Positions 23,952 to 33,424 of a DNA stretch of 64,000 nt are shown piece by piece. How positions within the stretch are numbered: position 1 is the stretch's first letter; every line of letters begins with the position of its first letter. The DNA is taken from assembly GCA_036389295.1 (NCBI GenBank), contig DASVQB010000023.1:53280-117279 (forward strand), in the 5' to 3' direction. The position numbers were made by a program, and so were the translations under genes. The notes beneath the pieces were generated by a model. The model made no database searches, was not told the origin of the DNA, and saw nothing but the letters and a program-made list of their open reading frames with translations. Source of the stretch: AC-37 sp036389295. Its GTDB lineage: Bacteria; Actinomycetota; Thermoleophilia; Solirubrobacterales; Thermoleophilaceae.

Positions 23952-26375
23952 TCAGGACGGGTCGCAGATCGTGAAGAAGAGCGGCTCGAACGCCCGGTCG
24001 AGCAGCGACCGCGGCGGCCGGGTGAGCATGTCGTAGCCGCGCAGCCGCCCGCCGGCGACGGCGCCCGACAGGAACGCCGGCACGTCCGCCGTGTGGTCGC
24101 CGCCGATCGCGCCCAGCGCGCCGTGCTCGCGCCACAGGTCGCAGCGGGCCTGGCGGGCGAAGCCGCGCGTGCCCGGCGCCGTCCCGCCGGCGCCGATCGC
24201 GTCCACGAACAGGGTGGCGACCTCGGTGTCGTGGGTCCAGGAGCGGTTGCTGCTGTTGACCGAGCCGATCACCGCCGCCTGGTCGTCGGCGATCACGACC
24301 TTGCAGTGGGTGTACGCGCGCGGGCCGACCGGGTCGCCGCCCGGCCCGAGCGGCTCGAACACGTTCAGCCCGCCGATGCCGGACGACACGCCGGCGCCCG
24401 CCACCCGCGCGATGGCGTCGAACCGCGCCTGCTTCCCGAACGGGACCTCGCAGAGCTCGTTGTCGGTGATGACGGCGATCACCGTCACGCCGGCGCGGAG
24501 ACGGTCCATCAGCGCCGCCTCCATCCGGGCGTTCAGGAACAGGTACTGGTCCTCGATGTACAGGTACTCGCGCGCCCTGCGGATGACGTGCTCGATGGTC
24601 GTCGCCGCGGTCGAGACGGCCATCGGGAACGGGCAGCCGGGGCCGTAGGTGTGGGAGAGCTGGGTGATGACCGTCCCCACGGCCGGCGGGAGCGCGGGCG
24701 GCAGCGTCCGGCCGCGCAGCCCGAGCTTCCCGGTGCGCCTCTCCCAGCGCTCGAGCCAGCCGGTCAGGAGCTCGTGCGCCCCGCCCCCGCGGACCCGGAC
24801 CATGTCGTCGACCATCGGGTAGCCGGGGTGGGGCACCGCCTTCGTCCCGGGCTTGTCCTGGTAGACGGTGCGGATGCGGTCCTCGTTCCAGTCGATGCCG
24901 CCGACCCAGGCCGTGACGTTCGCGCCGTCGAAGCAGATCAGGAGCTTCTGGTGATGGGAGCCGGCGAACTGCACCTGCCCGTCCAGGAGGACGTCCGCGC
25001 CGGCCGCGTTCAGCGCGTTGACCGACGGCTTGTTGAAGTGGTTCGTGATCGGCACGCCGGAGGCGGCGCCGTCCCAGACCAGGCCGCGCACCTCGACGCC
25101 CGCGCCGGCGGCCGCGACGAGCTCGGCGCCGAGCGTCGTGGCCCCGCCCGCCAGCGGGATCGAGAAGTCGTGGCGGACCCACCAGTTGGCCATGTAGACG
25201 AAGCCGCTCGACCCGGCGGCCGCGGCCGCCCGGACGTCGGCGATCATCGGCGGGAACGCCGCGTCGCCGTTCACGTGGTGCTCGGCGCCGTTAAGGATCC
25301 TCGGAGGCCGGATCTGGTCCGGCCGGGGTGTCGGCGTCACGAAAGGGACGATGAACCTCAGGTGGTCGCCCACCCCGGCCGCCGTCACGTCGCCGAGCAG
25401 CGGGCCGGCGGCGCCGGCCCCGATCGACAGCGTCGTCCCCTCGAACGGGAACGCGATCGTGCCCGCCGCGAAGTCGATCTCAGGCGGCCCCGTGGGCAGC
25501 CCGACCTCGGTACCCCCCTCGACGGCCTCGGACCACGCCGCGAGCAGCTCGTCGGGGAACGCGAAGCCGGTCCCGCCGGGGTCGGCGAAGGCGGCGCCGC
25601 GCTGGTGCGGGACGCGCAGGCCGCCCGAGCCGAGCGGGTCCTGCTCGACCCCCGCGACCGGCTCGCCGAGGTCGAACGTGCCCGACGCGACGTCGACCGC
25701 CCAGCGCGGCACGACGATCGGGCCGGCGTCGGGATCGTCGATCGCCCGCCCGCCCTGGAAGTCGAGCGCGGCGCGCCCGGACTCGAGCTCGAACGGCAGG
25801 CCGACCGGGGGGCCGAGCTCGCCGGCGGGCCCGCCCTGGGCCTCCCAGACGACGTCGAGCGCCGGCGGCACGTAGGTGGCGGCCGTCACGGCGTCGACCA
25901 GGCGCCCGCCGGCCGCGGCCGGGCACTCGAAGAGGCCCTCGACGGCGGTGGGCTGGAGCTCTCCCCCGCGGCCGATCGGGTCGAACCGCGTCCCGGCGAG
26001 CGACGCGACCAGCGCGTCGACCAGCTCGTGGCGGTAGATCTCGTCGAGGCGGGTCGTCGTCCCGACCGACGTGACGCCGTCGAAGTCGTCGTCCCCCGGA
26101 GCGGCCAGCTTCTCGCGCGCCTTGAACGCCAGGACGGCCTCCGCGGTGCGCTTGCCGTAGCCGCCGTCGACCCCGTTGCCCTCCGGTCCGGTCGTGCCGA
26201 GCGAGAACCCCTGGTCGACCAGCGCCTGCTGGAGGGCGGCGACCGCGAGCGGGTCGTTCGGCACGAGCGGGGCGCCGCGCTCGGGCTCGAGCCCCCCGGT
26301 GGTCATCCGCGCGCCGTTGCGGCACTGGATCAGCTGCACGTGAACGGCGAGCCGCGCGGACAGGAGCGGGTCCAT
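23952..26375 (-). CDS. Phospholipase D-like protein with peptidoglycan-binding and LGFP-like N-terminus
   Basis: This is an 807-aa protein. Residues ~40-90 look like a peptidoglycan-binding-1 domain (VAALQQALVDQGF ... YGKRTAEAVLAFK). Residues ~130-330 contain LGFP-like repeats of the pattern G-PVGLPFE ... LDFQGGRAI. Two PLD half-sites follow: SHHQKLLICFD (His475, Lys477, with the Asp displaced by one) and the canonical THCKVVIADD (His690, Lys692). It has no signal peptide. It probably cleaves phosphodiesters of lipids or nucleic acids. GGGAGG precedes ATG 26375. It is divergent from the giant-protein pair across a 122-base gap with no further recognised site. Confidence 0.85.
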   Translation of the reverse strand: MDPLLSARLAVHVQLIQCRNGARMTTGGLEPERGAPLVPNDPLAVAALQQALVDQGFSLGTTGPEGNGVDGGYGKRTAEAVLAFKAREKLAAPGDDDFDGVTSVGTTTRLDEIYRHELVDALVASLAGTRFDPIGRGGELQPTAVEGLFECPAAAGGRLVDAVTAATYVPPALDVVWEAQGGPAGELGPPVGLPFELESGRAALDFQGGRAIDDPDAGPIVVPRWAVDVASGTFDLGEPVAGVEQDPLGSGGLRVPHQRGAAFADPGGTGFAFPDELLAAWSEAVEGGTEVGLPTGPPEIDFAAGTIAFPFEGTTLSIGAGAAGPLLGDVTAAGVGDHLRFIVPFVTPTPRPDQIRPPRILNGAEHHVNGDAAFPPMIADVRAAAAAGSSGFVYMANWWVRHDFSIPLAGGATTLGAELVAAAGAGVEVRGLVWDGAASGVPITNHFNKPSVNALNAAGADVLLDGQVQFAGSHHQKLLICFDGANVTAWVGGIDWNEDRIRTVYQDKPGTKAVPHPGYPMVDDMVRVRGGGAHELLTGWLERWERRTGKLGLRGRTLPPALPPAVGTVITQLSHTYGPGCPFPMAVSTAATTIEHVIRRAREYLYIEDQYLFLNARMEAALMDRLRAGVTVIAVITDNELCEVPFGKQARFDAIARVAGAGVSSGIGGLNVFEPLGPGGDPVGPRAYTHCKVVIADDQAAVIGSVNSSNRSWTHDTEVATLFVDAIGAGGTAPGTRGFARQARCDLWREHGALGAIGGDHTADVPAFLSGAVAGGRLRGYDMLTRPPRSLLDRAFEPLFFTICDPS

Positions 26376-26497
26376 AGTCCTCCCTCGGATCGGGCGACGA
26401 TCTTCTCAGACGAGGTACGAGGACGCACGCCGAAGGGTTATGGGGGAGACTCCCGCGCGGCCCCGGAACGACGACCGCTCGGGGAAGGAGCGGAGAG

Positions 26498-29400
26498 ATG
26501 GGCGAGCAGCACCTGATCGTGCGCGGCGCGGACCTCCTGGTCGTCGGGGTCCGCTGGTCGGGGTTCACGGTCGGCGGCGGCCGGCTCGTCGCCGGGCCGG
26601 GCGGCGCCCAGCTCGTGCTCACGTTCCCGCCGCAGGCGATCGGCGAGGAGCGCTACGCGCAGCGCGGCGACGTGAGCACCCGCCGCGCGCGGGTCTCGGG
26701 GTCGAGCCAGCTCGTGTTCCAGGTCGCCGGCGGCACGGAGTTCGACCTCGACGCGGAGGGCGTCCTCGCCGCGCTCGCCGCCGAGGCGCAGAAGGTCGTG
26801 AGGAGCGCCGAGGGCGAGTCGACCGCCGTCGAGCTCCCGTGGCGGCTGACCGTCGCCCCCCAGTCGCTGTCGGGCGCGGACGTGGTCTACCGGCACTCGC
26901 CGTCGCCGGTCGACTCGGGCGCCGGCGTGGTGGGCGCCTGGTACGGGCGGCTGCTGGCGCGCGACGGAAGCGCGCTCGACGCGGGCCTCGCGGTGGTCCC
27001 GCTGGGCGCCGACCAGGACGACGAGGACCTCGACGTCGACCCGCTCAACGGCCCCCAGCGGCAGATGGTCGTGGACGCGGCGACGCAGGTCCTCCCCCGG
27101 GCGCGGCGCCTCGAGCTCGGCGCGCTGGGCGGGTCGCTGTCGGCGCGCGTGACGACCCCGACGTTCGAGTGGGACCACGACGCGACCCACGGGCGCGACC
27201 ACCGCGTCCGGGTGGCGATGAAGGGCGTCCTGTACCCGTTCGGCCACCGGGCGGAGTACTCCGTCGTCGGCGAGCGGATCTTCGACCCCGACGGCACGAC
27301 CACCGTCGCCGGGGTCCACCGCGAGCAGCTCCTCGTCGTCACCGAGCCGGTCCGGTCGACGGCCGACGGGCCGCTCGAGCTGGTCCGCCGATTCCCGTTC
27401 CGCGAGGTCGAGATCGTGGGCCGGACGTACACCGACCTGGCGCCGGACGACTTCAAGGGCCACCGGCGCACGCGGGTCCCCGACGACGACCTGCTGGCCG
27501 AGATCGCCGGCCACGAGGAGGAGATGAAGCCGCTGGTCGCCGTGTTCCAGGCGGAGTGGGACACGCTCCCGCACGACTTCGACACCTACATGGCAATGGA
27601 GTTCGGGCTGGCGGGCGAGCTGAACAACGCGGTCTTCAGGGAGTCGCTCGACCCGAACGCGATGCAGCGCGAGCGCGAAGCGCTGATCGAGGAGCGCAGG
27701 CAGCTCCAGCTCGCCATCGACCCCCCGCCGCCGCCTCCGCCCCCGCCCGACGAGTTCCTGCCCCCGCCGACGCTCGGCCAGGGCCTCACCACCGAGGAGC
27801 GCCTCGCCGAGGTCGAGGGCCTGCTGGCCACCGACTTCAGCGAGGCGAACATCCAGCGCGTCCGCAACGAGGAGGCGTTCTGGGACGCGCGCGTGCCCGA
27901 GCTGCGCAACGCGATCGCGAACGAGATCGAGGCGATGAGCACGGTGGACAAGCTGATCGCGTCCAGGGAGTCCGTCGACTCGAGCGCGGTGCGGATCCGC
28001 GAGCTGCGCGAGGCGATCGCGGCGGTCAACGAGCGGATCCGGCTGATCGCCGAGGCGGCCGAGGTGCCCCACCCGGTCCGCTGGCTGCCGGCGACGAGGG
28101 ACGGCCGGCCGCTGCGGTTCGTCGTGCGCTGCGCGGCCGCGAGCGGCGACGTCTTCATGTCCGTCCCGATGGTGTTCGTCCGCGACTTCCAGCTCGAGGG
28201 GGACCACTTCGAGCCGTTCGACGCGCTGACCGACGCCGAGGTGGCCGCGGCCGTCGCGGCCCAGTGGCGCGAGGCGGCCGACCAGGGCAACGTCGCGCTG
28301 CCCGGCACGCGGATCGACATGGTGGCGAGCGGCAGCCCGGAGCCGCCGCCCGGCGATGTCCACGAGGTCCACGTGCTGAGCCTCGACGCCGTCCCGGAGG
28401 GGCGGGGGTTCCGTCCGAAGGTCACGGGGTTCGAGGTCGAGCTGCCCGCGCTCCGCGCGCTCGCGCCGGGCGCCGGCGGCCGGCGCGTGCTCGACTTCAG
28501 CAGGTCGTTCCTCGAGCAGGACGCGATCCCGGAGACCCCGCTCGTGCTGAGGGACCCGGTCGGCGTCGACTTCACGACCGCCGCGGACCGCGCGGGGGGC
28601 CTCGTGTCGCCGAAGTTCGCGGCCGACCGGATCTCGCGCGAGCTCGGGCCGATCGCCGCGGGCGCGCTGCCGCGGGCGCCGGGCGCCCCGGCCGCCGCGG
28701 ACCTGCCGCCGTTCGACCTCGCCTCGACCTACCGCGGGGCCACGCTGCTCGGCTTCCCGCTCGCGTCGCTGATCGACCTGCCCACGGACCTGGGCGACCC
28801 GGCGAAGCTGCCGAGCCCGCCGGCGTTCGTCCAGCTCTCCGAGGGCGGCGTCCCGAGCGCGATGCGGATGGACTGGACGCTCGACCTCCGGACGCACGGT
28901 CCGTTCCGGCCGAAGCCCGGCACCAAGCTGCTGCTCTCGGCGACGGTCTCGCAGGAGAAGCGGGAGACGACCTGCACGGTCAACGACTTCGAGCTCGTCC
29001 TGCCGCCGAGCGGGGCCGTCGAGGGGCTCCTGACGCTCGGCTTCCGGAAGCTGGCGTTCACGCAGCACGAGGGCCGGGCGCCGGACCTCGCGATCGAGGG
29101 CCTGACCGTGGGCTTCGGCGGGGCGCTGAAGCTGCTCCAGGGCCTCCAGGAGAAGCTCCAGGCCCTGGTGGGCCTCCCGGAGACCCGCCCCACCGTCGAG
29201 GTCCGGCCGACCGGGCTGACGGCCGGCTACGGGCTGGCCGTCCCGAGCGTCCCCGCCGGCGGGTTCCTGATCAAGAACATCTCGATGCGCGTCGCGGTCG
29301 ACGTGCCGTTCGACGGGAAGCCGGTTGCCGTCACGCTGTCGTTCGCGACCCGCGACGACCCGTTCAACGTCAGCGTGCTCGCCTTCGGGGGCGGCGGCTA

Positions 29401-29851
29401 CATCGACCTCACGCTCGGGCCGGAGGGCCTGGCGCGGCTCGAGGCGTCGATCGACTTCGGCGCCTCGATCGAGGTGGACTTCTTCGTCGCGAAGGGCGAG
29501 GTCCACGCGATCGGCGGCGTGCGGTTCGCGCAGAGCGCAGGCACGATCGAGATCGACGGGTTCCTCCGCATCGGCGGCAGCGTCGAGGTCCTCGGGCTCG
29601 TGTCGGTCTCGATCGAGCTGCTCGTGACGCTCTCGTACAGGAGCGCCGACAACCGGCTGGTCGGCCGGGCGAAGATCGTCGTGGAGATCGACCTGACGCT
29701 GTTCTCCGACTCGGTCGAGATCGACAGCGGCGAGTGGGTGCTCGCGGGCGGGTCCGGGGGGCCGACCCTCGGCGCCGGGCCGAGCATCGGACGGCCGGTC
29801 GACCCGCTCGCGGAGTGGCGCAGGTACCGGGAGGCGTTCGCGCCGGCGTGA
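26498..29851 (+). CDS. Giant uncharacterised protein A
   Basis: This is a 1117-aa protein of unknown function without signal peptide or transmembrane helix. A central block around Trp225 reads WDHDATHGRDHRVRV then GVLYPFGHRAEY and REQLLVVTEPV. I associate this pattern with large uncharacterised proteins of several bacterial phyla (recollection, not a search). Residues ~390-530 form a charged coiled coil interrupted by nine prolines (~408-416). The last ~200 residues are strictly alternating hydrophobic/polar strands (GYIDLTLGPEGLARL, ASIEVDFFVAKGEV, TIEIDGFLRIGGSV), suggesting a long beta-sheet or solenoid. AAGGAG precedes ATG 26498. Protein B starts inside its stop codon. Confidence 0.8.
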   Translation: MGEQHLIVRGADLLVVGVRWSGFTVGGGRLVAGPGGAQLVLTFPPQAIGEERYAQRGDVSTRRARVSGSSQLVFQVAGGTEFDLDAEGVLAALAAEAQKVVRSAEGESTAVELPWRLTVAPQSLSGADVVYRHSPSPVDSGAGVVGAWYGRLLARDGSALDAGLAVVPLGADQDDEDLDVDPLNGPQRQMVVDAATQVLPRARRLELGALGGSLSARVTTPTFEWDHDATHGRDHRVRVAMKGVLYPFGHRAEYSVVGERIFDPDGTTTVAGVHREQLLVVTEPVRSTADGPLELVRRFPFREVEIVGRTYTDLAPDDFKGHRRTRVPDDDLLAEIAGHEEEMKPLVAVFQAEWDTLPHDFDTYMAMEFGLAGELNNAVFRESLDPNAMQREREALIEERRQLQLAIDPPPPPPPPPDEFLPPPTLGQGLTTEERLAEVEGLLATDFSEANIQRVRNEEAFWDARVPELRNAIANEIEAMSTVDKLIASRESVDSSAVRIRELREAIAAVNERIRLIAEAAEVPHPVRWLPATRDGRPLRFVVRCAAASGDVFMSVPMVFVRDFQLEGDHFEPFDALTDAEVAAAVAAQWREAADQGNVALPGTRIDMVASGSPEPPPGDVHEVHVLSLDAVPEGRGFRPKVTGFEVELPALRALAPGAGGRRVLDFSRSFLEQDAIPETPLVLRDPVGVDFTTAADRAGGLVSPKFAADRISRELGPIAAGALPRAPGAPAAADLPPFDLASTYRGATLLGFPLASLIDLPTDLGDPAKLPSPPAFVQLSEGGVPSAMRMDWTLDLRTHGPFRPKPGTKLLLSATVSQEKRETTCTVNDFELVLPPSGAVEGLLTLGFRKLAFTQHEGRAPDLAIEGLTVGFGGALKLLQGLQEKLQALVGLPETRPTVEVRPTGLTAGYGLAVPSVPAGGFLIKNISMRVAVDVPFDGKPVAVTLSFATRDDPFNVSVLAFGGGGYIDLTLGPEGLARLEASIDFGASIEVDFFVAKGEVHAIGGVRFAQSAGTIEIDGFLRIGGSVEVLGLVSVSIELLVTLSYRSADNRLVGRAKIVVEIDLTLFSDSVEIDSGEWVLAGGSGGPTLGAGPSIGRPVDPLAEWRRYREAFAPA

Positions 29852-32800
29852 GCGACATGCTCTGGATAGCGGTCCCCGGCGGGACGGACGGCGGCCGGCG
29901 CGTCCTCCGGGTGCTGGTCGTGCCGCGGCTCGACGGCGGCACGCTCGAGGAGGCCGGCCTGGCGACGTGGCCCCCGTCGAGCCTGCTCGAGTCGCGGTCG
30001 CTCGCGCTCGAGTGGCGGGCGGGCGACGACGCGCCGGTCGTCGAGGGCGCCGTCGAGGGGGCTGACGTCGAGATCGAGGACGGCCGGGAGCGCTGGCGGA
30101 AGCTCTTCCCGGCGAGCCTCGCCGCCGCGCCGGTCGGCGACCGGACCGCCCCGCCGGCGGTCGCCGTCGTCCCCACCTCGTCCACCGCCGACGCCATCCG
30201 CAAGACGTTCGCCGCGCCCGCGGCCACGGAGATCCACGCCGATCGGCCGCTCCCGCCCGAGTTCGCCGAGCGGACGGTCGAGGGGCTCAGGCCGTGGGGG
30301 CCGGCTCCTGAGGTCCCGGAGGACCCGCCCGCGGGCGGCGAGCTGTCCCCCGCTCCCGGCCCGGCGGCCGCGCCGCCGCCGCCGCCGAGCTTCGCCCGCA
30401 GGGTGTCCCTGCTCAGGGAGCACCCGGCGGTCCTGAGGGCGCTGGGCCTGATACTCGTGCTGCGCGTCACGCCGCCGGACGGCCTCTCCGAGGGGCAGGT
30501 GCGCGTGCTCTGGCCCGGCGCCGCGGCCGAGCCGTCGCTGCCGCCGGTGGTCTCGCCGTGGACCGCCTACGGCCGCACGTTCCGGCCGCGCTCGACCGCC
30601 AGGGTCAGCGCCGGCGTGGTCACGCTCACCCCGGAGCCGGGCGGTCCCCCCGACAGCGGCAGGTGGCAGGTCGAGACCGTCGACGCCGACACGGGCCGGC
30701 GCCGGATGAGCGAGGCCGCCGCGACGCTCGTGCCGGCGCCGGCGGCCGGCGACGGGGGCACGAAGCCGCCCGAGCGTCCGGTGTCGCTGCCCGCGATGCG
30801 GACGGCGGGGCTCCAGCTCGTGCGGGCGGCACGGCAGAACGACTACGCCCTGCAGGCCGCGAAGGCGAGCGCGAACGCCGCCCGCGAGTCGCTGGACGGC
30901 CACGTGCTCGACGCCGACGACCTCGTGCTCGGCTACCGCATCGACGTGAAGCGCGGCGGCGGCGAGTGGCGGTCGCTCCACGAGCGGGTCGCCACCTACC
31001 GCGTCGACGGCGACCCGGTGGCCGGCGAGGGCGAGCCGGAGGAGGGTCACGTCAAGGCGTTCGGCGCGGTGCTCCGCGACGACGGCACGGCGCGTTCGGA
31101 CGAGGTCGTCGCTCGCTGGAGCGGTTGGAGCCTGGCGGCGGCGCGGCCGCGCTTCGACGGCACGGCCGGGCCGGAGCGGCTCGTCGACGGCCCGTTCGAG
31201 TTCGAGCTGGACGCGCGGCCGGGGTCGCTCCCGGCGCTGCGCTTCACCGCGACCTACGCGATCCGCGCGCGCGTGGCGGACATGGCGGGCGGCGGGCTCG
31301 CGCTCGACGACGACGAGGCGAACCGCTGCGCGATCGCCGAGATCTCCTACGGCCGCTACGAGCCGGTGCCGTCGCCGGTGCTCACGCTAGAGCCGGGCGT
31401 CGAGGCGGAGGCGCTGGAGCCGGCCGAGGCGGTCGACCGGGTGGTCGTGCGCAGCGCCCCGGACGCGGGGGTGGCGGAGTTCGCGGACCGCAACCCGGGC
31501 TACGCGACGCACGCACGCCGGCTGCTCCACCGTCCGCACGCCTCGCTCGCGATCGCGGAGCAGCACGGGATGCTCGACGACGTGGACGACCACGAGCGGA
31601 CGTTCGCCTGGGTCCAGCGGGCGCTCGCGGCGTCGCGCGCCGACGGCGGGCCGGCGCGGCCCGACGGCGAGGAGCCGGCCGGCGAGAGCCCGCTTCCCGA
31701 CCCCGCCGCCGGCGGCGTGCGGGCCTTCCCGCGCAGCGAGCCGGGCGCGCCGGCCGCCGGCCCGGAGCGCCGCGACTGGACCCGGCCCTGGCCGGAGCCC
31801 GAGGCGCCCAAGCTCCTCGAGCTGCGCGAGCCCGCGCGCGGCCAGCCCGCCGTCGAGTGGGAGGGCGAGACGCTCGTGGTCCGGCTCGCGCCCGCCGAGC
31901 AGATGACGCTCGAGGTCTCGTCCGTCCTCACCGAGGACTTCCTCGACCACTTCGCGCTCCAGGAGGGCATGCCGAACGCGTCCAAGGACGCGGCCGAGGC
32001 CGGCCGCCATCCGCTGATCACCCCCGCGCAGGCGATCGCGCTCGTCCACGCCGTGCGGCGGCCGCTGACCGCGCCCGCGGCGGACACGGTCCTCGAGCCG
32101 CGCCCCCGCGAGCCCGGCCAGACGTTCGCGATCCTCGACCCGGACCCGCCGGCGCTCCGCGACATGGGCGTCGACGCGAACAGCACGGCCCAGCTCGACG
32201 TGTCCGCGTCGTGGACCGAGCGCGACGACGACCAGGTGCGCGAGGTCGCCGGCGCCTCGGTGCAGTCGATCCGCGTCGACCGCGGCGACGCCGAGCTGGC
32301 GGACGAGCTGCGCCACGAGCTCGGCGACACGCGCCACCGCGACGTCACCTACACCCTGACCGCGGTCACCCGCTTCCGCCAGTTCTTCAAGGCGGACGAG
32401 GACCCCGAGGAGTTCGTCGCGCGCACGACGCTGACGACCCCGGTCGACGTCCTCAACACCGCCCGGCCGGACCCGCCGGTGGTCCTCGGCGTGCGGCCGT
32501 CGTTCGCGTGGCGCCAGTCGATGGACGGCACGGCCGTGGTGCGCGAGCGGCTCGGCGGGCGGCTGCGCGTGGAGCTCGCGCGGCCGTGGCACGTGACCGG
32601 CGACGGCGAGCGGCTCGCGGTGATCCTGTGGGACCGGCTGGCCCAGCCGGCGCCGCAGCTCGACCTGCCGCCGCTCGTCACCCAGGTCGGCCGCGACCCG
32701 ATCTGGGAGACCGCCGACCCGGAGCGGTGGCTCGCCCCGGAGGCGTTCGCGGACACCGCCGGGCCGGCGGCGAGCCCGAAGCTGGTCGAGAGCGACGGCC

Positions 32801-33399
32801 CGATCGTCGCGATCCCGTTCGAGCCGTTCTTCCACGACGGCCGCTGGTACGCCGACGTGGCCGTGCCGGGACTCGCGACCCAGTCGTACAGCCCGTTCGT
32901 GCAGCTCGCGGTCGCCCGCTACCAGCCGAGCAGCATCGACGGCCACGAGCTCTCGCGCGTGGTCAGGACCGACATGACGCCGCTGCTCCCGGACCGCCGG
33001 CTCACCGTCCGGCGGGGCGGCGGCGTCGTGCGCGTGCTGCTCGAGGGCCTCGGCCCGACCGGCCCCGAGCTGAACCGGCTCGACGTCGTGCTCGAGACGT
33101 GCCGGCCGGGCCCGGGCGTCGGGGCGGGCGAGGTCGACCTGGTCGCCTTCGGGCCGCCCGCCGACGGCGTGACCGCGTGGCAGCCCGTCCCGGACACCGC
33201 CCGCCAGGTCGACCTCGGCGCCGAGGCCGAGCTCCCCGACCTCGTGTCGGAGGACGCCGTCCGCGTCCGCGTGCGGGAGGTCGAGCGGATCGGGACGGAC
33301 GGCTTCTTCCCGGAGCCGCAGACGGGCACCGCCGGCGAGCTCATCGAGCGGGTCGTCTTCACGGACGCCGTCGTGCTGAGCGAGGCGGCGGAGTCCTGA
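29848..33399 (+). CDS. Giant uncharacterised protein B
   Basis: This is a 1183-aa protein of unknown function, cytoplasmic by sequence. GTG 29848 overlaps the stop of protein A (GTGA), so the two are translationally coupled and probably interact. The first third has a proline-rich linker (~residues 165-190). The last two-thirds look like serial beta-sandwich modules with fixed phrases: PLITPAQAIALVHAVRRPL (from ~721), LDVSASWTERDDD, RHELGDTRHRDVTYTLTAVTRF (from ~822) and a final AVRVRVREVERIG module. The LVHAV and RHE-GDT-HR phrases look strongly conserved. No enzyme motif was found. Scaffold, shell or adhesive functions are all possible. Confidence 0.8.
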   Translation: MSDMLWIAVPGGTDGGRRVLRVLVVPRLDGGTLEEAGLATWPPSSLLESRSLALEWRAGDDAPVVEGAVEGADVEIEDGRERWRKLFPASLAAAPVGDRTAPPAVAVVPTSSTADAIRKTFAAPAATEIHADRPLPPEFAERTVEGLRPWGPAPEVPEDPPAGGELSPAPGPAAAPPPPPSFARRVSLLREHPAVLRALGLILVLRVTPPDGLSEGQVRVLWPGAAAEPSLPPVVSPWTAYGRTFRPRSTARVSAGVVTLTPEPGGPPDSGRWQVETVDADTGRRRMSEAAATLVPAPAAGDGGTKPPERPVSLPAMRTAGLQLVRAARQNDYALQAAKASANAARESLDGHVLDADDLVLGYRIDVKRGGGEWRSLHERVATYRVDGDPVAGEGEPEEGHVKAFGAVLRDDGTARSDEVVARWSGWSLAAARPRFDGTAGPERLVDGPFEFELDARPGSLPALRFTATYAIRARVADMAGGGLALDDDEANRCAIAEISYGRYEPVPSPVLTLEPGVEAEALEPAEAVDRVVVRSAPDAGVAEFADRNPGYATHARRLLHRPHASLAIAEQHGMLDDVDDHERTFAWVQRALAASRADGGPARPDGEEPAGESPLPDPAAGGVRAFPRSEPGAPAAGPERRDWTRPWPEPEAPKLLELREPARGQPAVEWEGETLVVRLAPAEQMTLEVSSVLTEDFLDHFALQEGMPNASKDAAEAGRHPLITPAQAIALVHAVRRPLTAPAADTVLEPRPREPGQTFAILDPDPPALRDMGVDANSTAQLDVSASWTERDDDQVREVAGASVQSIRVDRGDAELADELRHELGDTRHRDVTYTLTAVTRFRQFFKADEDPEEFVARTTLTTPVDVLNTARPDPPVVLGVRPSFAWRQSMDGTAVVRERLGGRLRVELARPWHVTGDGERLAVILWDRLAQPAPQLDLPPLVTQVGRDPIWETADPERWLAPEAFADTAGPAASPKLVESDGPIVAIPFEPFFHDGRWYADVAVPGLATQSYSPFVQLAVARYQPSSIDGHELSRVVRTDMTPLLPDRRLTVRRGGGVVRVLLEGLGPTGPELNRLDVVLETCRPGPGVGAGEVDLVAFGPPADGVTAWQPVPDTARQVDLGAEAELPDLVSEDAVRVRVREVERIGTDGFFPEPQTGTAGELIERVVFTDAVVLSEAAES

Positions 33400-33411
33400 G
33401 CCGGGGGCGGC

Positions 33412-33417
33412 TACGAT
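33412..33417 (+). promoter_or_regulatory. Leaderless-type -10 box (TACGAT)
   Basis: TACGAT ends seven bases before the GTG start at 33425. The selenoprotein gene may therefore have its own start site as well as readthrough from the giant-protein operon. Confidence 0.4.
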
Positions 33418-33424
33418 CGGCGGC

